Of a stretch of 64,000 bases of DNA, positions 1-9,743 are shown piece after piece. This DNA is from Ruegeria lacuscaerulensis ITI-1157 (GTDB taxonomy: Bacteria; Pseudomonadota; Alphaproteobacteria; Rhodobacterales; Rhodobacteraceae), in contig GG704596.1 of assembly GCA_000161775.1 (NCBI GenBank), positions 40,973 to 104,972 of the forward strand, in the 5' to 3' direction. The first letter of the stretch is position 1; each line of letters starts with the position of its first letter. Under the pieces are notes generated by a model, which did no database searches, was not told the origin of the DNA, and worked only from the letters and a program-made list of their open reading frames with translations. A program made the position numbers and the translations under genes.

Positions 1-1998
1 AATGGCCATCGCCGCCCCGGCCGAAATGCCCAGCCCCACATCCGCCTGCCCCAGCGCCAGATAGATCGACTGACCCAGACCGGTCGTGCCGATCAGCGCC
101 GCGATCACCAGCATCGCAAAGGCATAGAGGATTGTTTGGTTCAGCCCCAGCAGGATCGTGGGCGCAGCATAGGGCGCACGCACGTCGCGCATGATCTGCC
201 ACTCGGTCGCGCCGCTCGAGATCGCGGCCTCCATCATCTCGTCCGGGGTGTTGACCAGCCCGTGGCGGGTGTAACGGATCATCGGCACGATCGCATAGGC
301 GCAGATCGCCAGGAAGGCCGAGAACTCGCCGATCTGGAACACCATCAGCACCGGGATCAGGAACACGAACAACGGGATCGTCTGCAGCATGTCGCAGATC
401 GGGCGCACGATCCTCCAGACTGGCGACCAGACCGCGCTGGCGAGGCCGATCAGCCCGCCGACGACGGCGCAGAAGAACACCGCCGCACCGCTGAGATAGA
501 GCGACAGCAGCGCCCTCTCCCACAGGCCCGAGATCAGGATCGTGCTCAGCAGCGCCACAGACAGCGCCGCCAGACGCCAACCGCCCGCCACCCAGCCCAA
601 CGCCGCCACGCCGGTCAGGACGAAGGGCCATGGCAGGTTCGCGATGCCGGTTTCCAGCATGCCGATCAGGATCAGCGTGACCAGACCTCCGGTCAGGTGC
701 CCACGCCATGCCATCAGCAAGGCGATCACCGCACCGGCGGCGAACAGGCCATAGCTCATGGCCGGGGTCCACTGGAACCCCCAGGTAAAGGGCAAAACCG
801 CCTGATCCAATCCAATCCGCAGCGGCAGCAGGACATAGAACATCGAGTTGTTCTTGAGCGAATCCAGCCACGGTCCATTATTCTGGGTAAAGGCTGTCAG
901 GCCGCTGTCCACCGCCTGCGCCACCGGGTCCAGCAACGTCAGCCCGGACGGATCCGGCAGCCGCGCCCAGAACAGCAGCGTGAACAGCACCGCAAAGCCG
1001 AGTACCGCCCAGACGACGCGGTTGTCATGGCGTTTGCGTTCAGTGGCGAGCGTGCCGCTCATGCGGTCGATCACCACGGCAAAGACAACGATCACCATGC
1101 CGGCCAGCAGAGATTCACCGAACTGCGCCTTGCGCATGGTCAGCAGGACCTCCCAACCGATGTCGTTGAACCCGCCGATGACCGCAGCGATGATCACCAT
1201 CGACAGGGCCGCCATCAGGCACTGGTTCACACCCACCATGATCTGCGTCACCGCCGCCGGAATTTCCACCTGGAACAGCTGCTGGAACCGGGTGCCGCCC
1301 GACATGATGGCGGCTTCCTTGATCTCGGGCTCAACGCGCTCCAGCCCCAGCATCACATTGCGCGCCATTGGCGGCGCGGCGTAGATGGCCGAGGCGATCA
1401 GCCCCACCACCGGGCCAAACCCGAACAGCAGCAACAACGGTGTCAGATAGGCAAAGGTCGGTACCGTCTGCATGATGTCCAATACTGCCTGAACGGCCGA
1501 TTTCACCCGCGGCACCTCGTTGGCCAGAATGCCGATCGCTCCGCCGACGATCAGCGCGACGGGGACCGAAACGGCCACCAGAGCCAAAGTATTCATGCTC
1601 TCGGCCCAATAACCCGAGGCCAGCACGAAGCTGAGGCCCAGAAAGCCCAGCGCCGCCATGGGCAGTCCGCCCAGATACCAACCGAGTGCCGTCACCAGCC
1701 CGATCAGGATCGGCCAGGGCGTATTGCCCAACACGAAATTGGCCCAGTCCATCGGATAGGCCATCAGGTCGGAAAACAGCCGGGCCGCCGGTTTGATCGC
1801 GTTCAGAAACCAGTCGAGGAAGGCGCCCACCCAGTGCGTGGCCGGCACCTCCCACGACGCGGGCCATTTCACCAGCCATGGCGCATGCGGCTCCAGCGCC
1901 AGGCACAGCGCGCCCACGACCAGCGTGATCAGCGCCGCCTGCGCCCCGGCCGTCAGTCGCGCACGGGCGGGCGTCGGTATGTCGGCAACGGCAGTCAT
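1..1998 (-). CDS. Glycine betaine/proline-type ABC transporter permease (OpuAB/ProW), tandem-fused, partial at window edge
   Basis: Inner-membrane permease of a betaine/choline-type importer. Reading from the ATG at 1998 ([10 protein letters not shown]) the frame stays open to base 1, about 666 codons, so the C-terminus is outside the window. Two separate permease units are visible, each with an EAA-loop motif: KEAAIMSGGTRFQQLF in the first half and EAAISSGATEWQIMRDV near the window edge, each followed by hydrophobic helices. A single ProW is about 350 residues, so this is a duplicated, fused permease of roughly 670-700 residues. The ATG overlaps the stop of the upstream ATPase gene by 4 nt (ATGA), implying translational coupling. 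The ligand (glycine betaine, choline or related quaternary amine) is inferred from the family and the shared operator with the bet genes, not seen directly. Confidence 0.88.
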   Translation of the reverse strand, partial: MTAVADIPTPARARLTAGAQAALITLVVGALCLALEPHAPWLVKWPASWEVPATHWVGAFLDWFLNAIKPAARLFSDLMAYPMDWANFVLGNTPWPILIGLVTALGWYLGGLPMAALGFLGLSFVLASGYWAESMNTLALVAVSVPVALIVGGAIGILANEVPRVKSAVQAVLDIMQTVPTFAYLTPLLLLFGFGPVVGLIASAIYAAPPMARNVMLGLERVEPEIKEAAIMSGGTRFQQLFQVEIPAAVTQIMVGVNQCLMAALSMVIIAAVIGGFNDIGWEVLLTMRKAQFGESLLAGMVIVVFAVVIDRMSGTLATERKRHDNRVVWAVLGFAVLFTLLFWARLPDPSGLTLLDPVAQAVDSGLTAFTQNNGPWLDSLKNNSMFYVLLPLRIGLDQAVLPFTWGFQWTPAMSYGLFAAGAVIALLMAWRGHLTGGLVTLILIGMLETGIANLPWPFVLTGVAALGWVAGGWRLAALSVALLSTILISGLWERALLSLYLSGAAVFFCAVVGGLIGLASAVWSPVWRIVRPICDMLQTIPLFVFLIPVLMVFQIGEFSAFLAICAYAIVPMIRYTRHGLVNTPDEMMEAAISSGATEWQIMRDVRAPYAAPTILLGLNQTILYAFAMLVIAALIGTTGLGQSIYLALGQADVGLGISAGAAMAI

Positions 1999-3047
1999 GC
2001 GTCATCCACCTGCAAAGCAGCGGCCAGATCCAAGGGATTCACCGTGCCGACGATCGCGCCGGTTTCGTCATGTACCGGTACCGGCTCGTACAAGGCCATG
2101 CAACGCGCCAGCGCCGCGTCCAGCGTCATGTTCACGGTCAGACCGGGGTCGTCCGGCCCGCGCTCGGCATCACCCGGACGCATGACCGAGGCGACCTTGG
2201 CGTGCTGGCCCTTGGCCACGTCCTTGGAAAACTCGCGCACGTAATCATCGACCGGGCGCAGAACGATGTCCGAGGGCGTGCCGATCTGCACGATCTTGCC
2301 GTCGCGCATGATCGCGATGCGGTCGGCCAGCTTCAGCGCCTCGGCAATGTCGTGGGTAATGAAGACGATGGATTTCTTCAGCGTCGCCTGAATGCGCAGG
2401 AATTCGTCCTGCAGCTGCCGCCGGATCAACGGGTCCAGCGCCGAGAACGGCTCGTCCAGGAACCAGATGTCGGGGTTCACGGCCAAGGACCGGGCGATGC
2501 CGACGCGCTGACGCTGGCCGCCCGACAGTTGCCGGGGAAAGCTGTCCTCGCGGCCTTCGAGACCGACCAGCGAGATGACCTCTTGCGCGCGGGCCAGACG
2601 TTCCTTTCGCCCCACGCCCTGCACGCGCAGCGGATAGGCCACGTTTTCGGCCACCGTCATGTGCGGGAAAAGCCCGAAATGCTGGAACACCATGCCCATC
2701 TTCTTGCGGCGCAGCTCGGTCAGTTTCTTCTTGGGCGCGCCGCGCACGTTGTCGCCGTCAATGCGGATTTCACCGCCCGTTCCCGGCAACAGCTGCGAGA
2801 TGCAGCGGACAAGGGTCGACTTGCCCGACCCCGACAGCCCCATGATGACGAACAGTTCGCCATCGCGGACGTCGAAATTGACGTTCTGCACGGCGGGAAT
2901 GAACCCGTGTTCGCGCAGCTCGGAGGCGGCCTTTTCGGCGTCATCCCCTGACCGAGCCAGCGCGTCGGTCAGGGCCTTCTCTGCACCTTGGCCAAAGACC
3001 TGCCAGAGATTCCGGCAGGCAATGGCGGGCGTATTCGCGTCAGTCAC
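1995..3047 (-). CDS. Glycine betaine/proline-type ABC transporter ATP-binding protein (OpuAA/ProV)
   Basis: Cytoplasmic ATPase that energises the adjacent permease. The 350-residue protein shows a Walker A motif GLSGSGKST, the Q-loop region [10 protein letters not shown], the signature [10 protein letters not shown], Walker B IWFLDEP and the switch histidine in FITHD. After about residue 270 a C-terminal extension contains one CBS-like segment ([19 protein letters not shown]), typical of the ProV/OpuAA branch, whose CBS modules sense ionic strength in characterised members. Length is slightly shorter than E. coli ProV (about 400), consistent with a reduced CBS part. It sits 9 bp downstream of the binding-protein gene and overlaps the permease start by 4 nt, so the three genes form one operon. 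Confidence 0.93.
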   Translation of the reverse strand: MTDANTPAIACRNLWQVFGQGAEKALTDALARSGDDAEKAASELREHGFIPAVQNVNFDVRDGELFVIMGLSGSGKSTLVRCISQLLPGTGGEIRIDGDNVRGAPKKKLTELRRKKMGMVFQHFGLFPHMTVAENVAYPLRVQGVGRKERLARAQEVISLVGLEGREDSFPRQLSGGQRQRVGIARSLAVNPDIWFLDEPFSALDPLIRRQLQDEFLRIQATLKKSIVFITHDIAEALKLADRIAIMRDGKIVQIGTPSDIVLRPVDDYVREFSKDVAKGQHAKVASVMRPGDAERGPDDPGLTVNMTLDAALARCMALYEPVPVHDETGAIVGTVNPLDLAAALQVDDA

Positions 3048-3056
3048 TTAGGCGGC

Positions 3057-4007
3057 TCACTTGGTTGCCGCGTCCACGACCGGACGCCATTTGTCTTCGT
3101 TCTGCGCCATCCAGTCGGCCACGACCTCTTCGACCTTGCCGCCGTCGACATCGATCGCGCCCATCATCGGCTGCTGATCCTCGACGCTCAGTTGATAGTT
3201 CGACAGGATCTCATAGGCCGCCGGCCATTTGTCGGCCATGCCGCTCCAGGCGGCCTTGAAGATGCGCGAGGGCGCAAAGTCGCAGTCGTTGACGGCATTG
3301 GGGTTCGGGCCCCAGGCCGGGTCGGTGAAACAGGCCTCTTCGCCCGGCGGCAGATCGACGAATTTCACGTCATAGGCCGACATCGCCCAGTGCGGCTGCC
3401 AGAAGGTGATCAGCAGGGGCGACTTGCGCTCGGTCGAGGCGCGCAGTTCGGCGATCAAGGCCCCTTCGGACCCGGCGGGCACGGCCTTGAACGGCAGGTC
3501 CAGACCGGCCATGCGGTCGGCGCCCGGGGTGCCCCAGTCGGCCGGATAGTCGACCAAGCGACCCATCGGCAGGGTTTCAGCGGTGGCGAAGACCTGCGCA
3601 CAGTCTTTCAGCGCCTCCCACGCGGGCAGGCCCGGGCAGAGGTCGGCCACATGCGCCGGATAGGCGATGCCTTCCTTGGCATCCAGGCCCAGGTCGCCGA
3701 TCTCGACCACGGTGCCCTCGGCGATCTTCTTGGCATATTCGTCCGACACGTTCGACGACCAGATTTCCAGCGTCGCATCGATGTCGCCATCGGCCAAAGC
3801 CTGGAACTGGTTCATCATACCCGCGGTCACGTATTCGACATTGTAGCCGGCGGCCTCGAGCATCTCGCCGGCGACATGCGTGGTGACGTGCTGGCCGGTC
3901 CATTCGTTGATGGCCAGTTTGATCGGCTCGTCCACCGCGCCCATCTCGGCCGCGTGAACCGCGCCTGCGGCAACCACCGCCAACAGACTTACACTGAGTT
4001 TTTTCAT
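3057..4007 (-). CDS. Periplasmic glycine betaine/choline-type substrate-binding protein (OpuAC/ProX)
   Basis: Secreted binding protein of the opu-type importer, 316 residues. A signal peptide is clear (MKKLSVSLLAVVAAGAVHAA, cleavage after HAA). The mature part begins with IKLAINEWTGQHVTTHVAGEM and contains several tryptophans (EIWSSN, FWQPHWAMSAY, EAAWSG-like segments) that in OpuAC/ProX proteins form the aromatic cage around the quaternary ammonium. It is the first gene of the opu operon; a long leader (4008-4404) separates it from the divergent tag pseudogene and carries a BetI-like palindrome. Substrate could be glycine betaine, proline betaine or choline; sequence reading alone does not settle this. 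Confidence 0.92.
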   Translation of the reverse strand: MKKLSVSLLAVVAAGAVHAAEMGAVDEPIKLAINEWTGQHVTTHVAGEMLEAAGYNVEYVTAGMMNQFQALADGDIDATLEIWSSNVSDEYAKKIAEGTVVEIGDLGLDAKEGIAYPAHVADLCPGLPAWEALKDCAQVFATAETLPMGRLVDYPADWGTPGADRMAGLDLPFKAVPAGSEGALIAELRASTERKSPLLITFWQPHWAMSAYDVKFVDLPPGEEACFTDPAWGPNPNAVNDCDFAPSRIFKAAWSGMADKWPAAYEILSNYQLSVEDQQPMMGAIDVDGGKVEEVVADWMAQNEDKWRPVVDAATK

Positions 4008-4229
4008 GGATTTGCTCCCTGTCTTCCTTTTTTGCCCACACCGGCAAGATTGTCCCGCCGGCTGACATGCCTGGTGACATGTTCATGTCGCAACATGCAC
4101 AAATTTGGCCGGAAATGAAAAGTGAACACTTGGACTGACTGGAAACATTTGCCTGTCCCGCTTCCTCTTTGTTCCGGTCCGAGCATCAAGACCCAGCCGC
4201 GCGCATCCGGTTTCGGCGTGGCAGGTTAT

Positions 4230-4247
4230 TGATTGACCAGTCAATCA
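4230..4247. promoter_or_regulatory. BetI-like operator palindrome upstream of the opu operon
   Basis: TGATTGACCAGTCAATCA is a perfect inverted repeat with 8-bp arms and a 2-bp centre. It lies about 220 bp before the binding-protein start, in the 397-bp divergent region 4008-4404, which otherwise holds no gene that I can see. A 17/18 match sits directly upstream of betI (37876-37893) and a weaker copy lies at 12762-12779. TetR-family BetI proteins bind ATTGA-type palindromes of this kind, so choline-responsive repression of opu is a reasonable inference. I could not identify a convincing -10/-35 pair around it. Confidence 0.68.
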
Positions 4248-4404
4248 CAAACCCGAATCCCCTCATTTGTCGAGCATTTCTTTCGAAGAACTCGAAAAAA
4301 CACCGCGTTTCCGGGGATTCGGCCCCGCTGAACACAGTCGCACTGCAGGCTGGGGTTGCACGGATGGGAACAAATCAACAACATTCACGTCGGAGGATCG
4401 GCAC

Positions 4405-5066
4405 ATGCAACATTTCGACGGAATCCATGGCCTGGCGGCTGATCGGCACGGCGGGATCGACGCGCTCGAGCAGAAACTGGCCCGGCCCAAACCCACGGAC
4501 GAACCGCCCGGATGCCCGATGACCGCTGGCTGTCGATCCTGACCAAATGCATCTTTCAGGCCGGGTTCAACTGGAAGGTCATCGAGGCCAAGTGGGATGG
4601 ATTCGAAGCAGCCTTCGATGGGTTCGACGTGGGGCGCTGCGCCTTCATGGATGACGAGAAATTCGACGCCTTGCTGCAGGATACCCGCATCGTCCGCAAC
4701 GGGACCAAGATCGCCGCGGTGCGTGACAACGCCGCCTTTCTGCTGGACCTGCGCGCCGAGGGCGGCGCGGGCAAGGTTCTGGGCGGCTGGCCTTCGACCG
4801 ACTATGTCGGGTTGCTCGACATGCTGGCCCGGCGCGGGTCTCGGCTGGGCGGGGCCTCGGCCCAATACGCGATGCGGTTCGCCGGGCGCGACAGCTTCAT
4901 CCTGTCGCGCGACGTCACCGCCCGCCTGATCGCCGAAGGGGTGATCGACAAGCCCGCCACCTCGAAAAAGGCGATGGCGGCCGTGCAGCAGGCGTTCAAC
5001 ACATGGATGGATCAATCGGGCCGATCGCTGACGGAAATCAGCCGGGTTCTGGCCATGAGCCTATGA
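4405..5066 (+). pseudogene. DNA-3-methyladenine glycosylase I-like gene, frameshifted
   Basis: The product would be a Tag-type base-excision repair glycosylase. The N-terminal part reads from ATG 4405 (MQHFDGIHGLAADRHGG ... ARPKPTDE) and the rest continues in another frame from 4512 (MPDDRWLSILTKCIFQ, then AGFNWKVIEAKWDGF), ending MDQSGRSLTEISRVLAMSL. Joining the frames at 4501-4511 (GAACCGCCCGG) needs one extra base, e.g. GAA CTG GCC CGG, and gives a continuous protein of about 220 residues. The GFNWKVIE/KW segment is characteristic of the family. Either the gene is inactive or the sequence lost a base here; the 184-residue downstream frame could still be translated from its own ATG but lacks the N-terminus. 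Confidence 0.72.
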
Positions 5067-5107
5067 AAACCGCTTGCGGCCCTGCCCTGCCGGGCTAGGC
5101 TTGGATC

Positions 5108-5794
5108 ATGATCCGGTTGGCTGTGCTCCTTGTCGCGCTGATGCTCCTGTCCTGCGGTCGTCCGCTGACCGAGCGGGAAAAGGCCTTTGCCGCCCAGGTG
5201 CAGGGCGACACGCTGGACCTGGATCGAGTGCGGCTGGTCCAGGGCGCCCCGGTGGCTGCGATCACTTATGACCGCAAGGCCCGCCCTCGGTTGGCGTGCC
5301 GCGAACGCATTCTGCCCCCCATCAAGACCGAGACCGTTACCGGAAAACCCGCAGCCGTGGCCCTGTTCAACCGGGTTTATTTCACGCGGGACTGGTATCT
5401 AAGGGACTACATGGCCAGCTATCCCGAGCGGATCAACCTGGTGGCTGCGATGCTGCTGGCGCATGAACTGACCCATGTCTGGCAGTGGCAGAACCGCGCT
5501 GTGACAGGCTATCACCCCTTGCGCGCCGCGGCCGAGCATGGCGGGCGCAAAGACCCGTACCTGTTCGACTTGGACAATTCAGCCGATTTTCTGGACTACG
5601 GGTTTGAACAGCAGGGGGCCATCGTCGAGGAATATGTCTGCTGCCGCGCGCTGGACCCCGACGCGCCGCGCACCAAACGGCTGCACGAGATGTTGGGCAA
5701 GTATCTCGACCTTGCCACCCTGCCCGGCGACCGGCGCGAAAGCGACGTGGTCCTTCCCTGGAGCGGCGCAAAGGTTCAGGGCATCTGCCGCTGA
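5108..5794 (+). CDS. Putative lipoprotein zinc metallopeptidase-like protein (HExxH)
   Basis: A 228-residue protein with a lipoprotein signal (MIRLAVLLVALMLLSCG, lipobox LLSC) and a gluzincin-like motif HELTHVWQ at about residue 119, preceded by a hydrophobic stretch. This suggests a membrane-anchored periplasmic protein that binds zinc. Downstream it has EEYVCCRAL, where a Glu after the HExxH could act as third ligand (inferred). No named peptidase family is recognised with certainty; similar DUF4157-like and 'vgr-related' proteins share only this core. It stands alone, ending 3 bp before the convergent cytochrome gene. Confidence 0.65.
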   Translation: MIRLAVLLVALMLLSCGRPLTEREKAFAAQVQGDTLDLDRVRLVQGAPVAAITYDRKARPRLACRERILPPIKTETVTGKPAAVALFNRVYFTRDWYLRDYMASYPERINLVAAMLLAHELTHVWQWQNRAVTGYHPLRAAAEHGGRKDPYLFDLDNSADFLDYGFEQQGAIVEEYVCCRALDPDAPRTKRLHEMLGKYLDLATLPGDRRESDVVLPWSGAKVQGICR

Positions 5795-5797
5795 GAA

Positions 5798-6193
5798 TCA
5801 TCCGCCTTGCAGGGTCTTCAGATAGGCTACGAGGTCGGCAATGGGCTTGCTGGTCAGGATCGGCTGGCCTGTCGGCGCCTTGATCGCCGTGTCCTGCCCT
5901 TCGAAATAGGGGCCATAGACCGGCATCGGGCTGCCGTGGCTGACCAGCGGATCGCGCCCGTCGATGCGTTTGACCACTCGTTCGGTGGGGAAAACGCCAT
6001 CTTCGCCACTCAGCGCCGTCAGATCCGAGGGCTGAATGATCAGCACGCCAGCCATCGGGCCGCGACCGGTTGCATCCAACCCGTGACAGGTGGCGCAGTG
6101 ATGCAGGTACAGTTCTTCACCCGCCTCGGCGTCCTGCGCCCAAGCGCCCGGGGCGGCCAACAGAGCCAGCGTAGCAAAAGTCAGCAGTTTCAT
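5798..6193 (-). CDS. Small periplasmic c-type cytochrome
   Basis: 131-residue secreted protein: signal peptide MKLLTFATLALLAAPGAWA followed by a single haem-c attachment site CATCH at about residue 33, and the distal Met region GSPMPVYGPYF. This is a one-haem class I cytochrome c that would carry electrons in the periplasm; its partner is unknown. The ATG at 6193 was chosen because it directly precedes the signal peptide; the open frame upstream has no secretion signal. It is convergent with the lipoprotein gene and not obviously in an operon. Confidence 0.85.
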   Translation of the reverse strand: MKLLTFATLALLAAPGAWAQDAEAGEELYLHHCATCHGLDATGRGPMAGVLIIQPSDLTALSGEDGVFPTERVVKRIDGRDPLVSHGSPMPVYGPYFEGQDTAIKAPTGQPILTSKPIADLVAYLKTLQGG

Positions 6194-6290
6194 CGCATTC
6201 CTCCATCCAGACCGGCACTTGCAGGCTTGCCCGGACCGGTGCAAGCCGCAATGATCCAGATCAACGCAACAGGCGACAAGGACCGGGGCA

Positions 6291-6728
6291 ATGACACAAT
6301 ACGCAGCCATCATGCTGGCCGCCGGGATCGGCGTACCCATTTTAGCGGCGCTGAACGCGGCCTTGGGCAAGTTGATCGGGTCGCCGACCGTGGCTGCGGT
6401 GATCCTGTTTGCCGTGGCCTTTGCCGCCTCGGCGCTGGTGATGCTGCTGGGGCCGGGCACGCAGGCCGCGGCCAAAGTCGCGCACACGCCAAAGCACCTG
6501 TTGCTGGCCGGGGTTCTGATTGCCTTCTACGTCCTGTCGATCACCCATGTCGCGCCGCATTTCGGTGTGGGCAACGCGGTGTTCTTCGTGCTGTTGGGCC
6601 AGTTGATCAGCACCGCGGCCATCGACCACTTTGGCCTGTTCGGTGCGCAGGTCACCCCGCTGACCCTGATGCGCGCCGGCGGGATCGCGGTGATGGCCGC
6701 AGGCGTGGCGATCACTCAGCTGGCCTGA
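6291..6728 (+). CDS. DMT/YdcZ-type (DUF606) small integral membrane protein
   Basis: 145 residues, almost entirely hydrophobic, with about five predicted membrane segments (e.g. [56 protein letters not shown]). The pattern with [12 protein letters not shown] near the N-terminus and [22 protein letters not shown] in the third quarter matches the YdcZ branch of the drug/metabolite transporter superfamily. No substrate is known for most members. The 3' end overlaps the end of the convergent lolD gene by 17 bp. Confidence 0.8.
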   Translation: MTQYAAIMLAAGIGVPILAALNAALGKLIGSPTVAAVILFAVAFAASALVMLLGPGTQAAAKVAHTPKHLLLAGVLIAFYVLSITHVAPHFGVGNAVFFVLLGQLISTAAIDHFGLFGAQVTPLTLMRAGGIAVMAAGVAITQLA

Positions 6729-7398
6729 GCACCCCTCCGTCCAGCCGCAGCATCCGGTCCATCCGCGCCGCCAGGTCAAGGTTGTGCGTGGCGATCAACG
6801 CCGACAGGCCTGATTCGCGCACCAAGTCCATCAGCGCGACAAAAACCTGATCCGCGGTGCCCGGGTCCAGGTTTCCCGTGGGTTCGTCCGCCAGCAGAAC
6901 CCTTGGTTCGTTGGCCAGGGCCCGGCAGAAGGCCACCCGCTGCTGCTCGCCCCCCGACAGGGCCGCCGGGCGGTGATCGGCACGGCCGGCGACGCCGACC
7001 CGTCCCAGCAGATCCATCGCGCGGGCCTTGGCCGCCCTGTCGGACACGCCGTTGGCCAATTGCGGAAGCACGATATTTTCCAGCGCCGTGAACTCCGGCA
7101 GCAGGTGGTGGAACTGATACACAAAACCCACATCCCGCCGCCGCATCGCAGTGCGGGTGCGGTCGCCCTTGCCGGTCGCGTCCTGCCCGCCGATCTCGAC
7201 CCTGCCGGAATCGGGTGTGTCCAGCAGGCCGGCGATGTGCAGAAGGGTCGACTTGCCCGCCCCGGAGGGCGCCACAAGCGCCACCGCCTCGCCCGCGCGC
7301 AGTTCCAGATTGGCGCCGCGCAGCACCTGAACCTCGGCGGGCGTGCCTTTCAGATAGGTCTTGGTCAGGCCGGTCAGCCGCAAGGTGACATCATTCAT
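6712..7398 (-). CDS. lolD: Lipoprotein-releasing system ATP-binding protein LolD
   Basis: 228-residue ATPase of the Lol complex, which extracts mature outer-membrane lipoproteins from the inner membrane and hands them to LolA. Walker [10 protein letters not shown], signature [11 protein letters not shown], Walker [13 protein letters not shown] and switch His IATHN are present. The LolD/MacB branch is indicated by the EQQRVA signature and the DEPTGNLD box. The gene overlaps the upstream permease gene by 8 bp. In many alphaproteobacteria the order is proS-lolC/E-lolD; here a glycan patch separates lolC from proS. Confidence 0.9.
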   Translation of the reverse strand: MNDVTLRLTGLTKTYLKGTPAEVQVLRGANLELRAGEAVALVAPSGAGKSTLLHIAGLLDTPDSGRVEIGGQDATGKGDRTRTAMRRRDVGFVYQFHHLLPEFTALENIVLPQLANGVSDRAAKARAMDLLGRVGVAGRADHRPAALSGGEQQRVAFCRALANEPRVLLADEPTGNLDPGTADQVFVALMDLVRESGLSALIATHNLDLAARMDRMLRLDGGVLRPAE

Positions 7399-8677
7399 AG
7401 CGCAGCGCCTCGACCGGGTTCAGCCGCGCCGCGCGGCGGGCCGGGAAATAGGTGACGAAGAAGGACAGGCCCAGCGACAGCCCAACCGCCTTGAGCACGT
7501 CCGACAGGTGCAGCTCGGCCGGCAAGGCATAGATGCCCCGGATCGCCGGATCCCAGACACCGCCGCCCATCACATAGTTCACGAAAGAGAAGATCGGGTC
7601 TATATAGAGCGCGAACAGGCAGCCCAGGATGACGCCCATCGCGGTGCCGATGATCCCGGTGAACGCCCCGCAGATGAAAAACACACGCAAGATCGACCCC
7701 TCGCTGAGGCCGATAGTGCGCAGAATACCGATGTCGCGCCCCTTGTTCTTCACCAGCATGATCAGGCCTGACACGATGTTCATCGCGGCAATCAGCACCA
7801 GGATCGACAGGATGATGAACATCACGTTGTCCTCGACTTCCAGCGCGCGCAGGAAACCACCCGACGCATCCAGCCAGGTCCAGATCTGCACCCGCTCGCC
7901 CGCCGCTTCCAGGATCGGGATCAGGATCGGGTTCAGGTCTTCGGGGCGGTCGACCATCACTTCGATCTCGTCGGCGACGCCCTCGCGGTTGAAAAAGCTC
8001 TGCGCCTCGGAAAACGGCATGTAGACGCGGGTGCGGTCGATGTCATAGCGCCCGGCCGAGAACACATAGACGACCTCATAGGCATTCACGCGGGGCGACG
8101 TGCCAAAGGCGGTCTTGACCCCGTTGGGCGAGGTCAGCTTGACCCGATCCCCCACAGTGGCGCCGATGGCGCGGGCCACGCCAGAACCGATGGCGATTCC
8201 TTCCTCGAACCGGGTCAGATCGCCATAGGCTTGATCGCTTTCAGCAATACCGGGCAGACTGAGCAGGTCATCGGGGCGGATGCCGAACACCTCGGCGCCG
8301 CTGCTGCGGTCGCGGTTTGTGATCAGCACCTGCCCCTTGACCAGCGGCGCGGCGCGTTGAACGCCCGGCACCTGAGCGATGCGTTCGGCCATGGCGTCAT
8401 AATTGGCGATGGTGCGGTCCACCCGGCCCTGCGCGTCGATGTTGCCGGCGGAATACACCGTGACATGCGCGTTGGCCCCCAGGATGGTCCCCACGAATTC
8501 GGACCGGAACCCCGACCGGACCGCCAACGTGGCGATCAAGGCGAACACGGCCAACGTGATCCCGATCAACGAGATCCAGGTCATCACGCTCACGCCGCCC
8601 TCGGCACGTCGGGCACGCAAGTAACGCCAGGCGATCTTCCATTCGAAGGCGGCAAAAGGAGGGGGTGTTCTGGCCAT
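7391..8677 (-). CDS. Lipoprotein-releasing ABC transporter permease (LolC/LolE family)
   Basis: 428-residue inner-membrane permease with the MacB/FtsX fold: an N-terminal helix ([18 protein letters not shown]), a large periplasmic domain (about residues 45-280) and three C-terminal helices ([60 protein letters not shown]), ending [12 protein letters not shown] 8677 ([20 protein letters not shown]) was chosen because the upstream extension is not typical of the family. Only one such permease gene is seen, so it probably works as a homodimer (LolF-like), as inferred for other alphaproteobacteria. Confidence 0.88.
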   Translation of the reverse strand: MARTPPPFAAFEWKIAWRYLRARRAEGGVSVMTWISLIGITLAVFALIATLAVRSGFRSEFVGTILGANAHVTVYSAGNIDAQGRVDRTIANYDAMAERIAQVPGVQRAAPLVKGQVLITNRDRSSGAEVFGIRPDDLLSLPGIAESDQAYGDLTRFEEGIAIGSGVARAIGATVGDRVKLTSPNGVKTAFGTSPRVNAYEVVYVFSAGRYDIDRTRVYMPFSEAQSFFNREGVADEIEVMVDRPEDLNPILIPILEAAGERVQIWTWLDASGGFLRALEVEDNVMFIILSILVLIAAMNIVSGLIMLVKNKGRDIGILRTIGLSEGSILRVFFICGAFTGIIGTAMGVILGCLFALYIDPIFSFVNYVMGGGVWDPAIRGIYALPAELHLSDVLKAVGLSLGLSFFVTYFPARRAARLNPVEALRYE

Positions 8678-8756
8678 TCCTGCTCCGGCGGTTTTCCGGG
8701 CGACATTTCCGGCATTTGCAGGGATGGTCAAGCGCGTTCTGGAAAATGGCCGCGGT

Positions 8757-9743
8757 TCAGCTGCTCAATGCCGCAGTCGAGCCAAGTACACGCTTTGTCG
8801 ACTCTCGATCGCTGATCCCCCTGTCCGACAAGATGGCGAAAATGCGCTCTTGCAAGTGGTCGGGCAGCTTCGAAATCGCGCGATCGTGCAGACCCAAACT
8901 CAGGATGCCGGGATCATTCATCCTTTGGACATGCTGCTCGAGCTTGGAGGAGTCGTAAGTCGGCCACAACCCCACGCTGGTGCTGGGCGCCTCCTCGAAC
9001 CACGGCCGCAGTTGAGGGTCAGAGCGAAGGCAGTATGCGTTCAGCAACATGAACTCTGACGGACGACGGCGCGAAGCGAAAAGAGACTGCACCGATCCGT
9101 AGCGTTCATTGATTTCATCCAGCAACGACAGCACAAGCTGGCGCCGAACCGGGAACGGCGTGGAAAACGTGGTTGTCCGGGCTTGGCCCAGGTCGGGCAC
9201 GCTGACATCGAGCGCGTCGAGGCTTTGCAGCAGCCAACTTTCGTGAAACTCGCTGATGACCGACATGAACGGCAGTCTTGCCGCCCCCTCGGCCGAGAAG
9301 AAATCTCAGTCATCGAAGGGTCTGAGAAACACGTTCTTGGTATCCAGTATGACAATCTGTTCGGCTTCCGCCACCCGCGCGGCGCCCAGCTTCAGAACTT
9401 GCTGCGCCCGATACCCGTTGTTTCCACGCCAGCCGCCCTTGCGCACAAACGGGATTCAGTAACGGTTCTCGATCAGCAAACGGTCCGACAGCGACCGCCG
9501 CGCCCATTGCCCCGCTTGCAACAGGACATCGTCACCTGACAACAGCCGGACCTTGTCACGCAATGGCCCGTACTCTCTCAGGATCGGCTCGATCCGTGTC
9601 CGCAGGCCGGACTCGTCCCTGTCATTGAGCACGACGTGGATGGATGCAACCTTGTCGGGCTGAGCGAAACACGCAAACGAGCGCGCCTGCAATTCCAGCA
9701 ACGGATAGTCCCCGGAATAGACGATGGTCACAAAACTCAGCAC
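8757..9743 (-). pseudogene. DUF6492-type glycosyltransferase-like gene with two in-frame UGA stops
   Basis: One frame of 329 codons runs from a GTG at 9743 (MLSFVTIVYSGDYPLLELQ, preceded by AGAGGA) to 8757, interrupted only by TGA at 9456-9458 (after ENRY) and TGA at 9306-9308 (between FDD and DFFSAEGAARL). Segments IVILDTKNVFLRPF, GLHDRAISKLPDHL and RIFAILSDRG fit the DUF6492 family, found in surface-glycan loci. Both stops are one C-to-T change away from CGA (Arg), and DDRDFFSAEG would fit the family. No frameshift is needed. This looks like a recently inactivated gene. A separate start at 9266 could give a 169-residue C-terminal piece. Confidence 0.7.

Noticed and set aside
136-2244. Long plus-strand open frame (702 codons) rich in H, Q, R and D over the opu permease and ATPase
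   Set aside because: It is antisense to real genes with clear transporter motifs; its composition is that of a mirror frame of GC-rich coding DNA.
9306-9458. UGA codons as selenocysteine sites in the DUF6492 gene
   Set aside because: No catalytic cysteine is expected at these positions, CGA (Arg) fits better, and I see no SECIS-like hairpin directly after either codon.
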